Assembly (NCBI RefSeq): GCF_016894445.1
Contig: NZ_CP056775.1
Coordinates: 6,007,217-6,071,216, forward strand
DNA: 64,000 nucleotides
Origin: Dyadobacter sandarakinus
Lineage (GTDB): Bacteria > Bacteroidota > Bacteroidia > Cytophagales > Spirosomataceae
Direction of reading: 5' to 3'
Position 1 is the first letter of the stretch. Each line of letters starts with the position of its first letter. The translations under genes were made by a program, and so were the position numbers. This document shows, piece after piece, positions 1 through 9,788 of the stretch. The notes beneath the pieces were generated by a model. The model was not told the origin of the DNA. It saw nothing but the letters and a program-made list of their open reading frames with translations, and made no database searches.

Positions 1-17
1 CGTTGAATTTTGGTAAA

Positions 18-794
18 ATGAGTTATGCAAATTTAAAAATCGGCCTGTTCATTCCCTGCTATGTAGACCAGTTTTATCCGCAGGTAGGCGTTGCCACGCT
101 CGAACTGCTTGAAAAGCTTGGCTGCACGGTACTATTTCCACTGGACCAGACCTGCTGCGGCCAGCCTATGGCAAATTCGGGCTTTGAGCACCTGGCTGGT
201 GGCTGCGACCGGCATTTTTATGACCTCTTTTCCGCATGTGATTACGTGGTGTCGCCTTCGGGAAGCTGTGTACTGCATGTGAAGGAGCATCTTAAAGTGG
301 AGGGTAAGCCCGAGGAGTCAAAGGTATTCCGTAAAAAGGTATATGAGCTGGTGGAGTTTATCACGGATATCCTCAAAATCGACTTTATTGAAGCCAGCTT
401 CCCGTACCGGGTAGGCTTGCACCAGGGTTGTCACGGACAGCGCGGGCTGCATTTGTCACAGATGTCGGAGCTCAATGCCGAGCCTTTTTCAAAACCGGTT
501 TTGCTTTTGAGTAAGGTAAAGGGATTGGAGCTGATCGAGCTCGACCGGCCTGATGAGTGCTGCGGATTTGGCGGTACTTTTTGCGTGAGTGAAGAGGCGG
601 TTTCCGTGAAAATGGGGAAGGACCGGGTGGAAGACCATATCCGCCATCATGCCGAGGTGATCACCGGCTCGGACATGAGCTGTCTGATGCATTTACAGGG
701 AATATTAAGACGTAAAAACGCCGGCATCCAGGTAAAGCACATTGCCGAAATTCTCAATAGTGCGGTAAAGAAAATACCGGAACCCATCGTGTGA
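18..794 (+). CDS. lutA: Lactate utilization protein A, (Fe-S)-binding oxidoreductase subunit
   Basis: This is a cysteine-rich CCG-domain protein of the LutA/YkgE family, thought to act with LutB and LutC in oxidising L-lactate to pyruvate in the cytoplasm. Two CCG-type motifs are visible: DQTCCGQPMANSGF near residue 50 and DECCGFGGTFC near residue 180; these ligate the Fe-S centre in the family. At about 258 residues it has the usual length. I chose ATG 18 over an in-frame TTG at 3, because the family begins close to the GLFIPCYVDQF segment. Its partners lutB and lutC lie 700 bp downstream on the same strand, separated by a gene on the opposite strand. The sequence upstream lies outside the window. 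Confidence 0.9.
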   Translation: MSYANLKIGLFIPCYVDQFYPQVGVATLELLEKLGCTVLFPLDQTCCGQPMANSGFEHLAGGCDRHFYDLFSACDYVVSPSGSCVLHVKEHLKVEGKPEESKVFRKKVYELVEFITDILKIDFIEASFPYRVGLHQGCHGQRGLHLSQMSELNAEPFSKPVLLLSKVKGLELIELDRPDECCGFGGTFCVSEEAVSVKMGKDRVEDHIRHHAEVITGSDMSCLMHLQGILRRKNAGIQVKHIAEILNSAVKKIPEPIV

Positions 795-856
795 GTCCCG
801 GTAGCTATGAAGGTCAACAGTATGCCTTAACGGTGCAATTCCGGAGAAGACAGATG

Positions 857-1249
857 TTAGTTGATCGATGAAACAACCCGGCTTGTAGTCGTCAGGATGT
901 CAAATGATTGCGCAGCTCTTTCTTTTCCATCCGTGATCTCGAAGGTATAAGTACCGTCTGTCAGTGTGGAGAGATCGAAATATTTGAGATAATTGTTCTC
1001 AACACGCTTGTTTTCAGCAAACAGTACATTCTTGTCGGTATCAAGGATACGTACCAGCACGGTTTTGGATGCAGGATTGCTGTATGATACGCGGAATTGC
1101 ATGGGCTTGATCTGCAGAATGCTCAGTTTTTCTGCAACTGTTTTTTTCTCTGTCGCAGTGGTGTTGTCCTGCACATTTGCAGCAAATGCCGAACCTGAAT
1201 ACAGCATGCCCGCAAGAGCAGCGATCATAATTGATTTGATATTTTTCAT
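857..1249 (-). CDS. Small secreted protein of unknown function
   Basis: I do not recognise a named family. The product has about 130 residues. A clear signal peptide (MKNIKSIMIAALAGMLYSG, ending SAFA) precedes a mature domain with short beta-rich segments such as FRVSYSNPASKTVLVRILD and DGTYTFEITDGKE. This pattern resembles the small secreted beta-sandwich proteins common in Cytophagales. A longer reading frame starts upstream, but ATG 1249 places the signal peptide at the N-terminus. A TACCTTTG box lies about 85 bp upstream on the same strand. It sits alone between lutA and lutB on the opposite strand, so it is probably transcribed on its own. Confidence 0.7.
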   Translation of the reverse strand: MKNIKSIMIAALAGMLYSGSAFAANVQDNTTATEKKTVAEKLSILQIKPMQFRVSYSNPASKTVLVRILDTDKNVLFAENKRVENNYLKYFDLSTLTDGTYTFEITDGKERAAQSFDILTTTSRVVSSIN

Positions 1250-1333
1250 AGGAGTAAAAATTTTGTGTCTAAAAAAAGTTAAAACATAAACTAGTTTCAG
1301 ACTCCGGTCCTGTGACCGAAAATCTTTGTAACT

Positions 1334-1341
1334 CAAAGGTA
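1334..1341 (-). promoter_or_regulatory. Bacteroidota -7 box (TAnnTTTG) for the small secreted protein
   Basis: Read on the minus strand the sequence is TACCTTTG, a full match to the TAnnTTTG consensus of Bacteroidota sigma factors. It lies about 85 bp upstream of the start at 1249. No good -33 TTTG was found at the usual spacing, so the assignment rests on the -7 box alone. Confidence 0.45.
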
Positions 1342-1490
1342 TAATGGTTTGCAGTACAATGAAATAGCAGAAAAGGGCTTTGCAAAAAGTTGTTTGTTAA
1401 ACAAATGCGAAACTCCGAATAATACCACGAATGTGAAAAGTACAATTTAGATTCTTTATAAAGTCCAACTGGTAAATTGTTAGGATAATC

Positions 1491-2866
<1,376 letters not shown>

Positions 2867-2867
<1 letters not shown>

Positions 2868-3451
2868 TGGGAACACGGGAAATGATGCTCGAAAAGATCC
2901 GTCAAAACAAGCCTGCTGCCACACAGCTGCCGGAAAGCTGGTATTTTGACAGCGAGTATGCCGACACTGAGGCAAAGTTTACAGAAACACTGCAGGCCAT
3001 TTTTACGCAGGTAGTTGTTGTAAAAAACGGTGAAGAATTGCTTGAAAAAGCAACCGAAATGTTTGGCGACGTGGTGAACCGGGCGAGTACTGTACCTGCG
3101 CTTGCCGGCTGGGCCGATTTCAGCCTGCAGGTAGCCGATCCGCACGAGCTGGAATTAATTGAAATGGCGATTCTGGAAGCTGATTTTGGCGTAGCAGAAA
3201 ATGGAGCAGTCTGGATTTCGGATCAATACCTTACGCACAGAGTACTGCCGTTTATTACACAGAATCTGGCATTTGTGATCCGCCGCAATGCGATTGTAAA
3301 TAACATGCACGATGCCTATCTCCGGCTGACGGATACGACAGGGTGGGGGTGTTTTATTGCAGGACCTTCCAAGACCGCAGACATCGAGCAATCACTCGTG
3401 ATCGGGGCGCATGGGGCCAGAAGCATGGTGATATTTTTACTGGATTCATAA
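2867..3451 (+). CDS. lutC: Lactate utilization protein C (LUD domain)
   Basis: LutC/YkgG-family LUD-domain protein of 194 residues, the third component of the LutABC lactate oxidation system. Typical family features are the FGVAENGAVWIS segment near residue 105 and the C-terminal GPSKTADIEQSLVIGAHGA segment near residue 168, both strongly conserved in LUD proteins. The start codon overlaps the lutB stop by one base, so the pair is almost certainly cotranscribed. The gene is followed by a perfect 13-bp hairpin. Confidence 0.92.
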
Positions 3452-3457
3452 ATTAAA

Positions 3458-3494
3458 GCTACCTGGCCGGACACTTGAATGCCGGCCAGGTAGC
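3458..3494 (+). terminator. Hairpin after lutC
   Basis: A perfect 13-bp inverted repeat (arms 3458-3470 and 3482-3494, GCTACCTGGCCGG and its complement) encloses an 11-base loop directly after lutC. No U-run follows. It may end the lut transcript or protect its 3' end rather than act as a classic intrinsic terminator. Confidence 0.55.
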
Positions 3495-3592
3495 CAAATG
3501 GTAAGCGCCTCTCGGTTTATCCGACGACATCTTGTAAATACCGCGTTTTCTAAAAACTTCTTCCCGCAGGCATACTGCCGTCATCTTTCTTC

Positions 3593-3600
3593 TATTTTTG
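3593..3600 (+). promoter_or_regulatory. Bacteroidota -7 box upstream of cmk
   Basis: TATTTTTG matches TAnnTTTG and lies 38 bp before the chosen cmk start at 3639. This supports the shorter cmk start, because the longer in-frame start at 3498 would lie upstream of the promoter. No clear -33 element is seen. Confidence 0.5.
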
Positions 3601-3638
3601 CACGGATCAGATTGTCCTATCAAATTACTTCTTGTCCG

Positions 3639-4346
3639 ATGCCCAGGATTATTGTTGCGATTGACGGCTATTCGAGTTGTGGCAAAAGTTCAACCGCAAA
3701 ACTGGTTGCGAAGCAGCTTAACTACCCTTACATAGACACCGGTGCCATGTACCGGGCTGTCACCCTGTATTTTATACAAAACCATATTTCGCTTACAAAC
3801 CCGAAAGAGGTGGAACAGACACTTGCGGGCCTGCAGATCAGTTTTCGTAGGCATGCAGAGCTGGGCCGGAATGATACGTACCTCAATGGGATGAATGTGG
3901 AGGATGAAATACGAAAAATGTACGTCTCCGAAAGAGTCAGTGAGGTAAGCGCCATCCCCGAAGTAAGACATGCCCTGGTTGCCCAGCAGCAGCGTATGGG
4001 CCGGTCGAGGGGCATTGTGATGGACGGACGTGATATTGGTACCGTCGTATTTCCCGAAGCTGAGCTCAAAATTTTTATGACCGCCAATCCGCTCATCCGT
4101 GCGCAGCGCCGGCAGCAGGAACTGATGGAAAAAGGCGAGCTCGTAGGTCTGGAACAGATCATGGAAAACCTGCAGATGCGCGATCATATCGATACGCACC
4201 GGTCCGAAAGTCCGCTGCGCCAGGCCGAAGATGCCGTATTCATCGATAATTCGATGATGACGCTGGACGAGCAGGTGGAGCTGGTGGTGAGACTGGCCGA
4301 TGAGCAGATCGCGCTGAAAGTGCGCAGGGATGCAAACAAAGCCTGA
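3639..4346 (+). CDS. cmk: Cytidylate kinase
   Basis: Phosphorylates CMP and dCMP with ATP in pyrimidine nucleotide metabolism. The chosen start gives a 235-residue protein opening MPRIIVAIDGYSSCGKSSTAK, whose GxxxxGKS P-loop near residue 10 is the nucleotide-binding motif. YPYIDTGAMYRAVT near residue 30 and VMDGRDIGTVVFPEAELKIF near residue 130 are hallmark CMP-kinase segments. An open frame extends upstream to 3498, but its 47 extra residues do not resemble the family and it starts ahead of the TATTTTTG box. The next gene begins one base after this stop, suggesting cotranscription. Confidence 0.93.
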   Translation: MPRIIVAIDGYSSCGKSSTAKLVAKQLNYPYIDTGAMYRAVTLYFIQNHISLTNPKEVEQTLAGLQISFRRHAELGRNDTYLNGMNVEDEIRKMYVSERVSEVSAIPEVRHALVAQQQRMGRSRGIVMDGRDIGTVVFPEAELKIFMTANPLIRAQRRQQELMEKGELVGLEQIMENLQMRDHIDTHRSESPLRQAEDAVFIDNSMMTLDEQVELVVRLADEQIALKVRRDANKA

Positions 4347-4347
4347 T

Positions 4348-5424
4348 ATGAGTTCCGATGCTGCTGAATTTGACTACTTAATCATTGGCCAGGGAATTGG
4401 CGGAACCTGCCTGGCCTGGCACCTGCACCGTGCCGGCAAGTCCTTCCGGATCGTGCATGATAGTACTGCGCCTTCTTCGTCCCGCGTGGCAGCGGGAATC
4501 TTCAACCCGCTTACCGGTAAAAAGCTTGTCAAGACCTGGCTTGCCGATGAATTGTTTCCGTATGCATCCCGATTTTACCAGGACATTGAGCGACAGCTTG
4601 GTGTAAAGTTTTACTATGAAATGCCGGTTTTCCGGCCTTTCAGATCTGTTGAAGAACAAAACAGCTACATTGCCCAGACTGCCGAGCCGGGTATTGCGCC
4701 ATACGTGGACGCCGCCAAGCCGCCGCTGGCCATGCGGGAGTATGTGCAGTCTGAACTCGGGGGGCTTACTGTAACCAGATCGGGCTGGGTAGACCTGCCT
4801 GTATTTCTTGATCATTCGAAAGCTTTTTTTGAGCAGTCGGGCTGCTATACCGAAGGTTCGTTCGAGCTGACCGACCTGGAAGTACAACCTCAGAAGGTGC
4901 TCTGGAAGGGGAATGTGTTCCAAAAAGTAATTTTCAGCCGGGGCTTTTTTGAGGTAGGAAACGGTTTTTTCGACTGGCTGCCATTTGCACCGGTAAAGGG
5001 GCAAATACTCGAAATCGAGACAGATATGCCCTCCGAACCATACATTATCAATCAGGGAATCTTCATGCTTCCTTTGGACAAACACCGCAGTAAGGCAGGT
5101 GCAACGTACTCCTGGGATCCGCTGGACTGGGCTACAACGCCCGAGGCACGGGAAGAGCTGGAAGGCAAGCTCCGCCTCCTTCTGAGAGGCCGGTACCGCG
5201 TTACAGCGCAGCTTGCCGGCGTAAGACCGTCTGTGAAGGACCGAAGGCCGCTCATCGGGGTACACCCGGAGCAGGATAATATATGCATTTTCAACGGCTT
5301 AGGTACCAAAGGCGTGACGCTGGCACCTTATTTTGCTGACCAGTTTGTTGCGCACCTCGAACACGGGAAAGAATTGAACCCGCTAGTTAATATTAAGAGG
5401 TATTTTTCGTTATATTTCCGTTGA
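4348..5424 (+). CDS. FAD-dependent oxidoreductase (DAO family)
   Basis: A DAO/D-amino-acid-oxidase-fold flavoprotein of about 358 residues. The N-terminus carries the Rossmann dinucleotide motif YLIIGQGIGGTCLAWHLHRAG. The C-terminal region has the conserved DAO end segment with AGVRPSVKDRRPLIG and NGLGTKGVTLAPYFADQF, which closes over the FAD. The substrate cannot be told from sequence. The start at 4348 follows the cmk stop by one base; an alternative ATG at 4330 overlaps cmk. The gene is probably cotranscribed with cmk, although no functional link is evident. Confidence 0.82.
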   Translation: MSSDAAEFDYLIIGQGIGGTCLAWHLHRAGKSFRIVHDSTAPSSSRVAAGIFNPLTGKKLVKTWLADELFPYASRFYQDIERQLGVKFYYEMPVFRPFRSVEEQNSYIAQTAEPGIAPYVDAAKPPLAMREYVQSELGGLTVTRSGWVDLPVFLDHSKAFFEQSGCYTEGSFELTDLEVQPQKVLWKGNVFQKVIFSRGFFEVGNGFFDWLPFAPVKGQILEIETDMPSEPYIINQGIFMLPLDKHRSKAGATYSWDPLDWATTPEAREELEGKLRLLLRGRYRVTAQLAGVRPSVKDRRPLIGVHPEQDNICIFNGLGTKGVTLAPYFADQFVAHLEHGKELNPLVNIKRYFSLYFR

Positions 5425-5440
5425 TGTCAGACCTAGTACT

Positions 5441-8400
5441 ATGAGCATAAGATCTATAATAAAGTTATCCTTTGCGGCCGGTTTGTTGGGAATAATGGGG
5501 ATTTGTACGGAATCTGCTGCGCAGCGTTATCCTTCGCAGGAGACTTTTGGTAAAAACCGGATCCAGTACAAAACATTTAACTGGAAAATATTCAGGACCA
5601 CCAATTTTGAGATATATCACCACCAGGGAGGTACGGCACTCGCCAAGCTTACTGCGCAATATGCTGAGAGTGAGTTTGATAAAATCACGGACGTACTTGG
5701 GTGGACACCTTACAACCGGGTAAAAATCTTTCTCTATAATTCCCCTGCCGAGCTGGAACAAAGCAATATGGGTCTTTCCAAGCTCGATGATCTCCATGAA
5801 CAAAAGCTGGATCTCTCACAATCGAGGGTTGAGGTAGCATATACCGGTGATCAGCTGGGTTTTCGTAAGAAGCTCGTACGCGATATCAGTCTTCTTTTCG
5901 TATATGATATGCTGTACGGCGGCAACATGAAGGAAGCATTGCAAAGCTCCCTGCTGCTGACCCTGCCGGAGTGGTTTATGAGCGGCACCGCTGCCTATAT
6001 AGCCGAAGGCTGGTCTCCTGAGCTCAATGATTACATGCGCGATTTCTTTAAAAACCGCAATGTGCGCAAGCCTACCCTGATGACGGGTAATGACGCCACG
6101 CTCATCGGGCATTCCATCTGGAACTACATTGCAGAGCGTTACGGCAAAGACAAGATTTCGGATATCCTGAATCTTACCCGGATTATCCGCACCGAGCAGA
6201 CCAGTATTACCAGCACGCTGGGCGTACCTTCCTATAACCGCTTCCTGCGCGACTGGCGGGCTTATTATCTGAATCAAAATAAAAATGCAGAACAGTTTTA
6301 CACCAATCCTACACCTACCTGGAAGTACAAGCTGAACGAATTCAGCATTTCTGATGCAAATGCGGTAATCAAAGTATCGCCGGATAAAAAATTCACTGCC
6401 GTGAGCGAAGTGAAAGGCGGACGCTACCGGGTGTACCTGTTTGACAATGAAAGTGGCTCTAAAAAAGTCGTCCGTCAGGGCAAGCTGGATTTTATTGGAG
6501 GAAAAATGAGGTTGCAGCCACCGTTGCTGGGCTGGGCCAGGAACAATACACTGGCAGTACTGGCTAATGAAAGTGACCGCAAGAACTTCTACCTGTACGA
6601 AAATCTGGGTACCAAAAAGATGAAGATCAAGCTTCGGCGGAATTTCCGTGGTCTGGACCAGATCAGCGATATGGATATATCCAATGATTGTACTATGCTG
6701 GCCGTCAGTGCAGATAAAGCCGGACAGAATGACGTTTTCCTGATCAGTGTTGCAAGAGGCTCCGTGTTGCCGCTCACCAGTGACCTGTACGATGACCTGT
6801 CACCGCGTTTCTTAAAGGGTTCTTCGCGGCGGGTAGTATTTGCTTCCAATCGCCCGCAGGAACGTTTGCAGGATAGTGTCGCTACGGATAAGGGAAATTA
6901 CAAAACCATTGCGTCCTCGTTCTCATTGTATGAACATGATGGCACGCCTAAGTCTGATAACCTTGTCAAGCTGGTAGGAACAAGCGGGAACACCCGGGTG
7001 TCGCCCGTGTACATGGATGAAAGTGCGCTCGTGTACCTGTCGAATGAGAAGGGTGTCGCTAATCTTTTCAAGTATGACCGTACTACCAAAACAAGTACGC
7101 AGCTGACCAATTACATTCAGAATATTCGCAATGCGGATGTTACGCTTAAATCGGGCGGCGCTTTGGGGTATACGTATCTGAATGATGGTTACTATGTTGC
7201 CGCATACAAAAACAGTTTTGATATTAATGCAGCGGTCAGTACACCAGCTCTGAACTCCGTCGCGGCTGATCCGAAAGCCGGGGGACAAGCTGCGGCTGCA
7301 AAAGCAGACACGGCAACCCGGATCACCGGAGCCTCGAAACTCGCGCTGAAAGAGGGTGAAGTGGATACTGATAATTATGAATTTGACGAAGATGTACTGA
7401 AAGCATTCGATTCACGCCAGCGCAGGGGAGCATTTCCGAGTACGCCCGGCAATGCACTTTCCCGTCCGAAAGCAGTACGTGAAAACATCGCGATCAAAGG
7501 TCCATATACGTACAAAGGGTTGTTTATTACCAATGATGCGAATTCCGACTGGCGCGTTGACCCGATTCGCGGCTTCGGTTACGGACAATCCATTACCATG
7601 AACGACCTGCTCGAAAATCACGTCATCAAGGGCGGGTTGTTTATTTCGTCGAATTTCCGCAATACTGACCTTTTTGCTGAGTACAACAACAATACTTACC
7701 GCATTGACTTTGGGGTGCGTGTAGACCGTCGTAACCTGTATGTAGATCTGGAAAGTGCGCCGCAGAAGTATCGCTTCAACCAGGTAATGGTGACGGCTTC
7801 CTATCCTTTCTCAACGACCAGCCGCCTCTCATTGTCGCCTATCTTTGCGTCAACCCGCCTGATCGACTTTCTCCTTCCCAATCCTGACCTGACTTCCAAT
7901 TACGGTGCTTTGCGTACTGAATATGTGTATGACAATACCCGGGTGAATGGTATGAATATGATGGAAGGAACCAGGTTCAAGATACGTTATGACCTTTTCC
8001 AGGGTTTGAGCAATGGAAATGAAAGTTTCAACCGCATCAGTCTTGATTTTCGTCATTACCAGAAAATTCACAGGGACCTGATCTTTGCGATCCGCGCTTC
8101 GGCAAGTCACTCGGGAGGAAAGGCTCCCAAGGAGAATGTTATGGGTGGTATGGAAAACTGGCTCGGCAACAAAAAAGAAGTGCGTACAACTGATAGTCCT
8201 TTAAACTTCCAGAAAGACAACCGCGATATTTTCTTTACGGACTTTGCGACCAACCTGCGGGGCTTCAATTTGAACAGACTTTCCGGAACAAGCTATATGC
8301 TCCTGAATGCCGAGCTGCGTATTCCGCTGGTCAAATACCTGTATCGCGGCGCAATTACGTCGAGCTTCCTGCGTAACTTCCAGATCGTGGGCTTTGGGGA

Positions 8401-8653
8401 CATTGGTACTGCATGGACCGGAAAAGGCCCTTTCAGCGAAAACAACAGCTTGAATACCCAGATCATCGGAACCGAGGATGATCCGTTCAGGGCAACGGTC
8501 ACCAACTTTAAAAATCCTTACCTGATGGGCTATGGTGCCGGGGTACGTACCACCTTGTTCGGTTTTTATGCCAAGTTTGATTATGCATGGGGCGTGGACA
8601 ACGGATATACCAATAAACCAATACCTTACGTGACCCTCGGATATGATTTTTAA
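5441..8653 (+). CDS. Large envelope protein: degenerate peptidase-MA-like domain, beta-propeller and C-terminal barrel
   Basis: This 1070-residue protein starts with a signal peptide (MSIRSIIKLSFAAGLLGIMG, with AQ cleavage near residue 28). Residues about 45-270 resemble peptidase-MA-like metalloprotease domains (TTNFEIYHHQGG, LPEWFMSGTAAYIAEGW). The zinc-binding HExxH is absent where it would be expected, ahead of the LPEW segment. Residues about 300-610 contain repeated TolB/PD40-like blades, such as MLAVSADKAGQNDVFLIS and ALVYLSNEKGVANLFKYD. Residues about 690-1070 look like an outer-membrane beta-barrel related to Omp85/BamA surface antigens and end in aromatic GYDF. The product is probably anchored in the outer membrane. 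Its function is unknown. A strong terminator follows. Confidence 0.75.
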   Translation: MSIRSIIKLSFAAGLLGIMGICTESAAQRYPSQETFGKNRIQYKTFNWKIFRTTNFEIYHHQGGTALAKLTAQYAESEFDKITDVLGWTPYNRVKIFLYNSPAELEQSNMGLSKLDDLHEQKLDLSQSRVEVAYTGDQLGFRKKLVRDISLLFVYDMLYGGNMKEALQSSLLLTLPEWFMSGTAAYIAEGWSPELNDYMRDFFKNRNVRKPTLMTGNDATLIGHSIWNYIAERYGKDKISDILNLTRIIRTEQTSITSTLGVPSYNRFLRDWRAYYLNQNKNAEQFYTNPTPTWKYKLNEFSISDANAVIKVSPDKKFTAVSEVKGGRYRVYLFDNESGSKKVVRQGKLDFIGGKMRLQPPLLGWARNNTLAVLANESDRKNFYLYENLGTKKMKIKLRRNFRGLDQISDMDISNDCTMLAVSADKAGQNDVFLISVARGSVLPLTSDLYDDLSPRFLKGSSRRVVFASNRPQERLQDSVATDKGNYKTIASSFSLYEHDGTPKSDNLVKLVGTSGNTRVSPVYMDESALVYLSNEKGVANLFKYDRTTKTSTQLTNYIQNIRNADVTLKSGGALGYTYLNDGYYVAAYKNSFDINAAVSTPALNSVAADPKAGGQAAAAKADTATRITGASKLALKEGEVDTDNYEFDEDVLKAFDSRQRRGAFPSTPGNALSRPKAVRENIAIKGPYTYKGLFITNDANSDWRVDPIRGFGYGQSITMNDLLENHVIKGGLFISSNFRNTDLFAEYNNNTYRIDFGVRVDRRNLYVDLESAPQKYRFNQVMVTASYPFSTTSRLSLSPIFASTRLIDFLLPNPDLTSNYGALRTEYVYDNTRVNGMNMMEGTRFKIRYDLFQGLSNGNESFNRISLDFRHYQKIHRDLIFAIRASASHSGGKAPKENVMGGMENWLGNKKEVRTTDSPLNFQKDNRDIFFTDFATNLRGFNLNRLSGTSYMLLNAELRIPLVKYLYRGAITSSFLRNFQIVGFGDIGTAWTGKGPFSENNSLNTQIIGTEDDPFRATVTNFKNPYLMGYGAGVRTTLFGFYAKFDYAWGVDNGYTNKPIPYVTLGYDF

Positions 8654-8693
8654 GAAATGTTCAGTATAAAATCAGATACCAAAGATTATTTAG

Positions 8694-8723
8694 ATGGCAA
8701 GAGATTCGTCTCCTGCCATTTTT
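8694..8723 (+). terminator. Intrinsic terminator with UUCG tetraloop
   Basis: ATGGCA and AGAGA-type arms pair across a TTCG tetraloop with one mismatch, and a run of five T follows. It lies between the 1070-residue envelope gene and the PorP-like gene. It also argues against the longer PorP start at 8657, which would place this hairpin inside the coding region. Confidence 0.75.
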
Positions 8724-8755
8724 GTTTTAATCATCCACCGTTTAACAAATTTTTC

Positions 8756-9676
8756 ATGAGCACACTTAGTACGTTAGTCCGGGCTGCTGGGCTGTTGGTT
8801 CTTGTTTTATTTGCAGGTCAGGCTGCATTTGCACAGCGTGAAGTCATGCTGGAACAATATGTCCAAAATCCGATGGCGATTAATCCGGGCTTTACCGGCG
8901 TGCGGGGCGACTTCAACATGACGGCGATTTTCAGGCGTAAATGGTTCAATATCCGGAATTCGCCGGCCAGTCAGACCTTCGCAGCGGATGGTACCATTGC
9001 CGACGGAAAGATCGGGCTTGGCTTTCAGGCGCTCAATGATCAGACGAGCTACTTCACCACGACGGCTTTTTCAGGTTCGTTCGCGTACCATCTTGGATTG
9101 TCGGATAAATGGAAACTGGGCCTGGGTGCGCAGGGAGGTATTAATGTACTTCCGATTTCCGATTTTAACTATGGAGGCACCAACCGTGCCCTTGGAAGTT
9201 TCGGGCTGGGCGCCTGGCTGCATTCAGACCAGCTTTACTTTGGTGTTTCCAAACCCGAGCTGCTTTCACAGCAATTCGGCAATCAGAGTATCGCCAATTA
9301 TTACCGCCGTCCGCTGTACCTGACGGCAGGCGGCAGCTACGATCTTAGCCCGGATGTGATGATGCTCCCTCATGTGCTGGTTATTCAGGAGAAAGATCAT
9401 GATCTCAGAGTCGATTTCGGCTCGCGTTTCTGGTTTTACGAAAAAGTAGGGCTTGGTGCCTCATACCGGATCGGGGGCGGGTACAATTCTTTTTCTGCAA
9501 AGGTGGATTATGTTCAGCTGACGGCCGAAGTACAGCTCGGGCAAAATGTGCGGCTCGGGTACTTTTACAGCACCCGCCAGGCAGAGCAGATTTATGCCAA
9601 CTACAACGGGCCGAAGGGAGTACATGAGCTGATGCTCAAATTCATACCAAATCCCGCAGGTTTTCAAAAATACTAA
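8756..9676 (+). CDS. PorP/SprF family type IX secretion system membrane protein
   Basis: A 306-residue outer-membrane protein of the PorP/SprF family, associated in Bacteroidota with type IX secretion or with surface adhesins exported by it. A signal peptide (MSTLSTLVRAAGLLVLVLFAG to FAQ) is followed by the family's opening EVMLEQYVQNPMAINPGFTG. Beta-strand segments rich in aromatic residues and glycine follow, up to the C-terminus (GVHELMLKF). I chose ATG 8756 because it places the signal peptide first and falls after the upstream terminator. PorP-like genes usually follow a large secreted protein gene with a gliding-motility C-terminal domain; the preceding gene here is a barrel protein instead. 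Confidence 0.88.
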   Translation: MSTLSTLVRAAGLLVLVLFAGQAAFAQREVMLEQYVQNPMAINPGFTGVRGDFNMTAIFRRKWFNIRNSPASQTFAADGTIADGKIGLGFQALNDQTSYFTTTAFSGSFAYHLGLSDKWKLGLGAQGGINVLPISDFNYGGTNRALGSFGLGAWLHSDQLYFGVSKPELLSQQFGNQSIANYYRRPLYLTAGGSYDLSPDVMMLPHVLVIQEKDHDLRVDFGSRFWFYEKVGLGASYRIGGGYNSFSAKVDYVQLTAEVQLGQNVRLGYFYSTRQAEQIYANYNGPKGVHELMLKFIPNPAGFQKY

Positions 9677-9752
9677 GCTTTGAGCCTTCACCGGAGGCCT
9701 GAATGAACCAGTTTAAAAGGAGAAATTTTTCGTAATCTTTAACTAAGTCTCG

Positions 9753-9760
9753 TACCTTTG
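9753..9760 (+). promoter_or_regulatory. Bacteroidota -7 box for sucA-sucB
   Basis: TACCTTTG is an exact TAnnTTTG match 28 bp upstream of the sucA start. A T-rich stretch (TTTTTC, from 9726) sits about 22 bp further upstream at the -33 position. Confidence 0.6.
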
Positions 9761-9788
9761 TGCGGTAAATGAAATACTCACTTTTGTG

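Noticed and set aside
4378..5265. Long minus-strand open frame (295 codons)
   Set aside because: Shadow of the FAD oxidoreductase gene; composition is not protein-like and no motif is seen.
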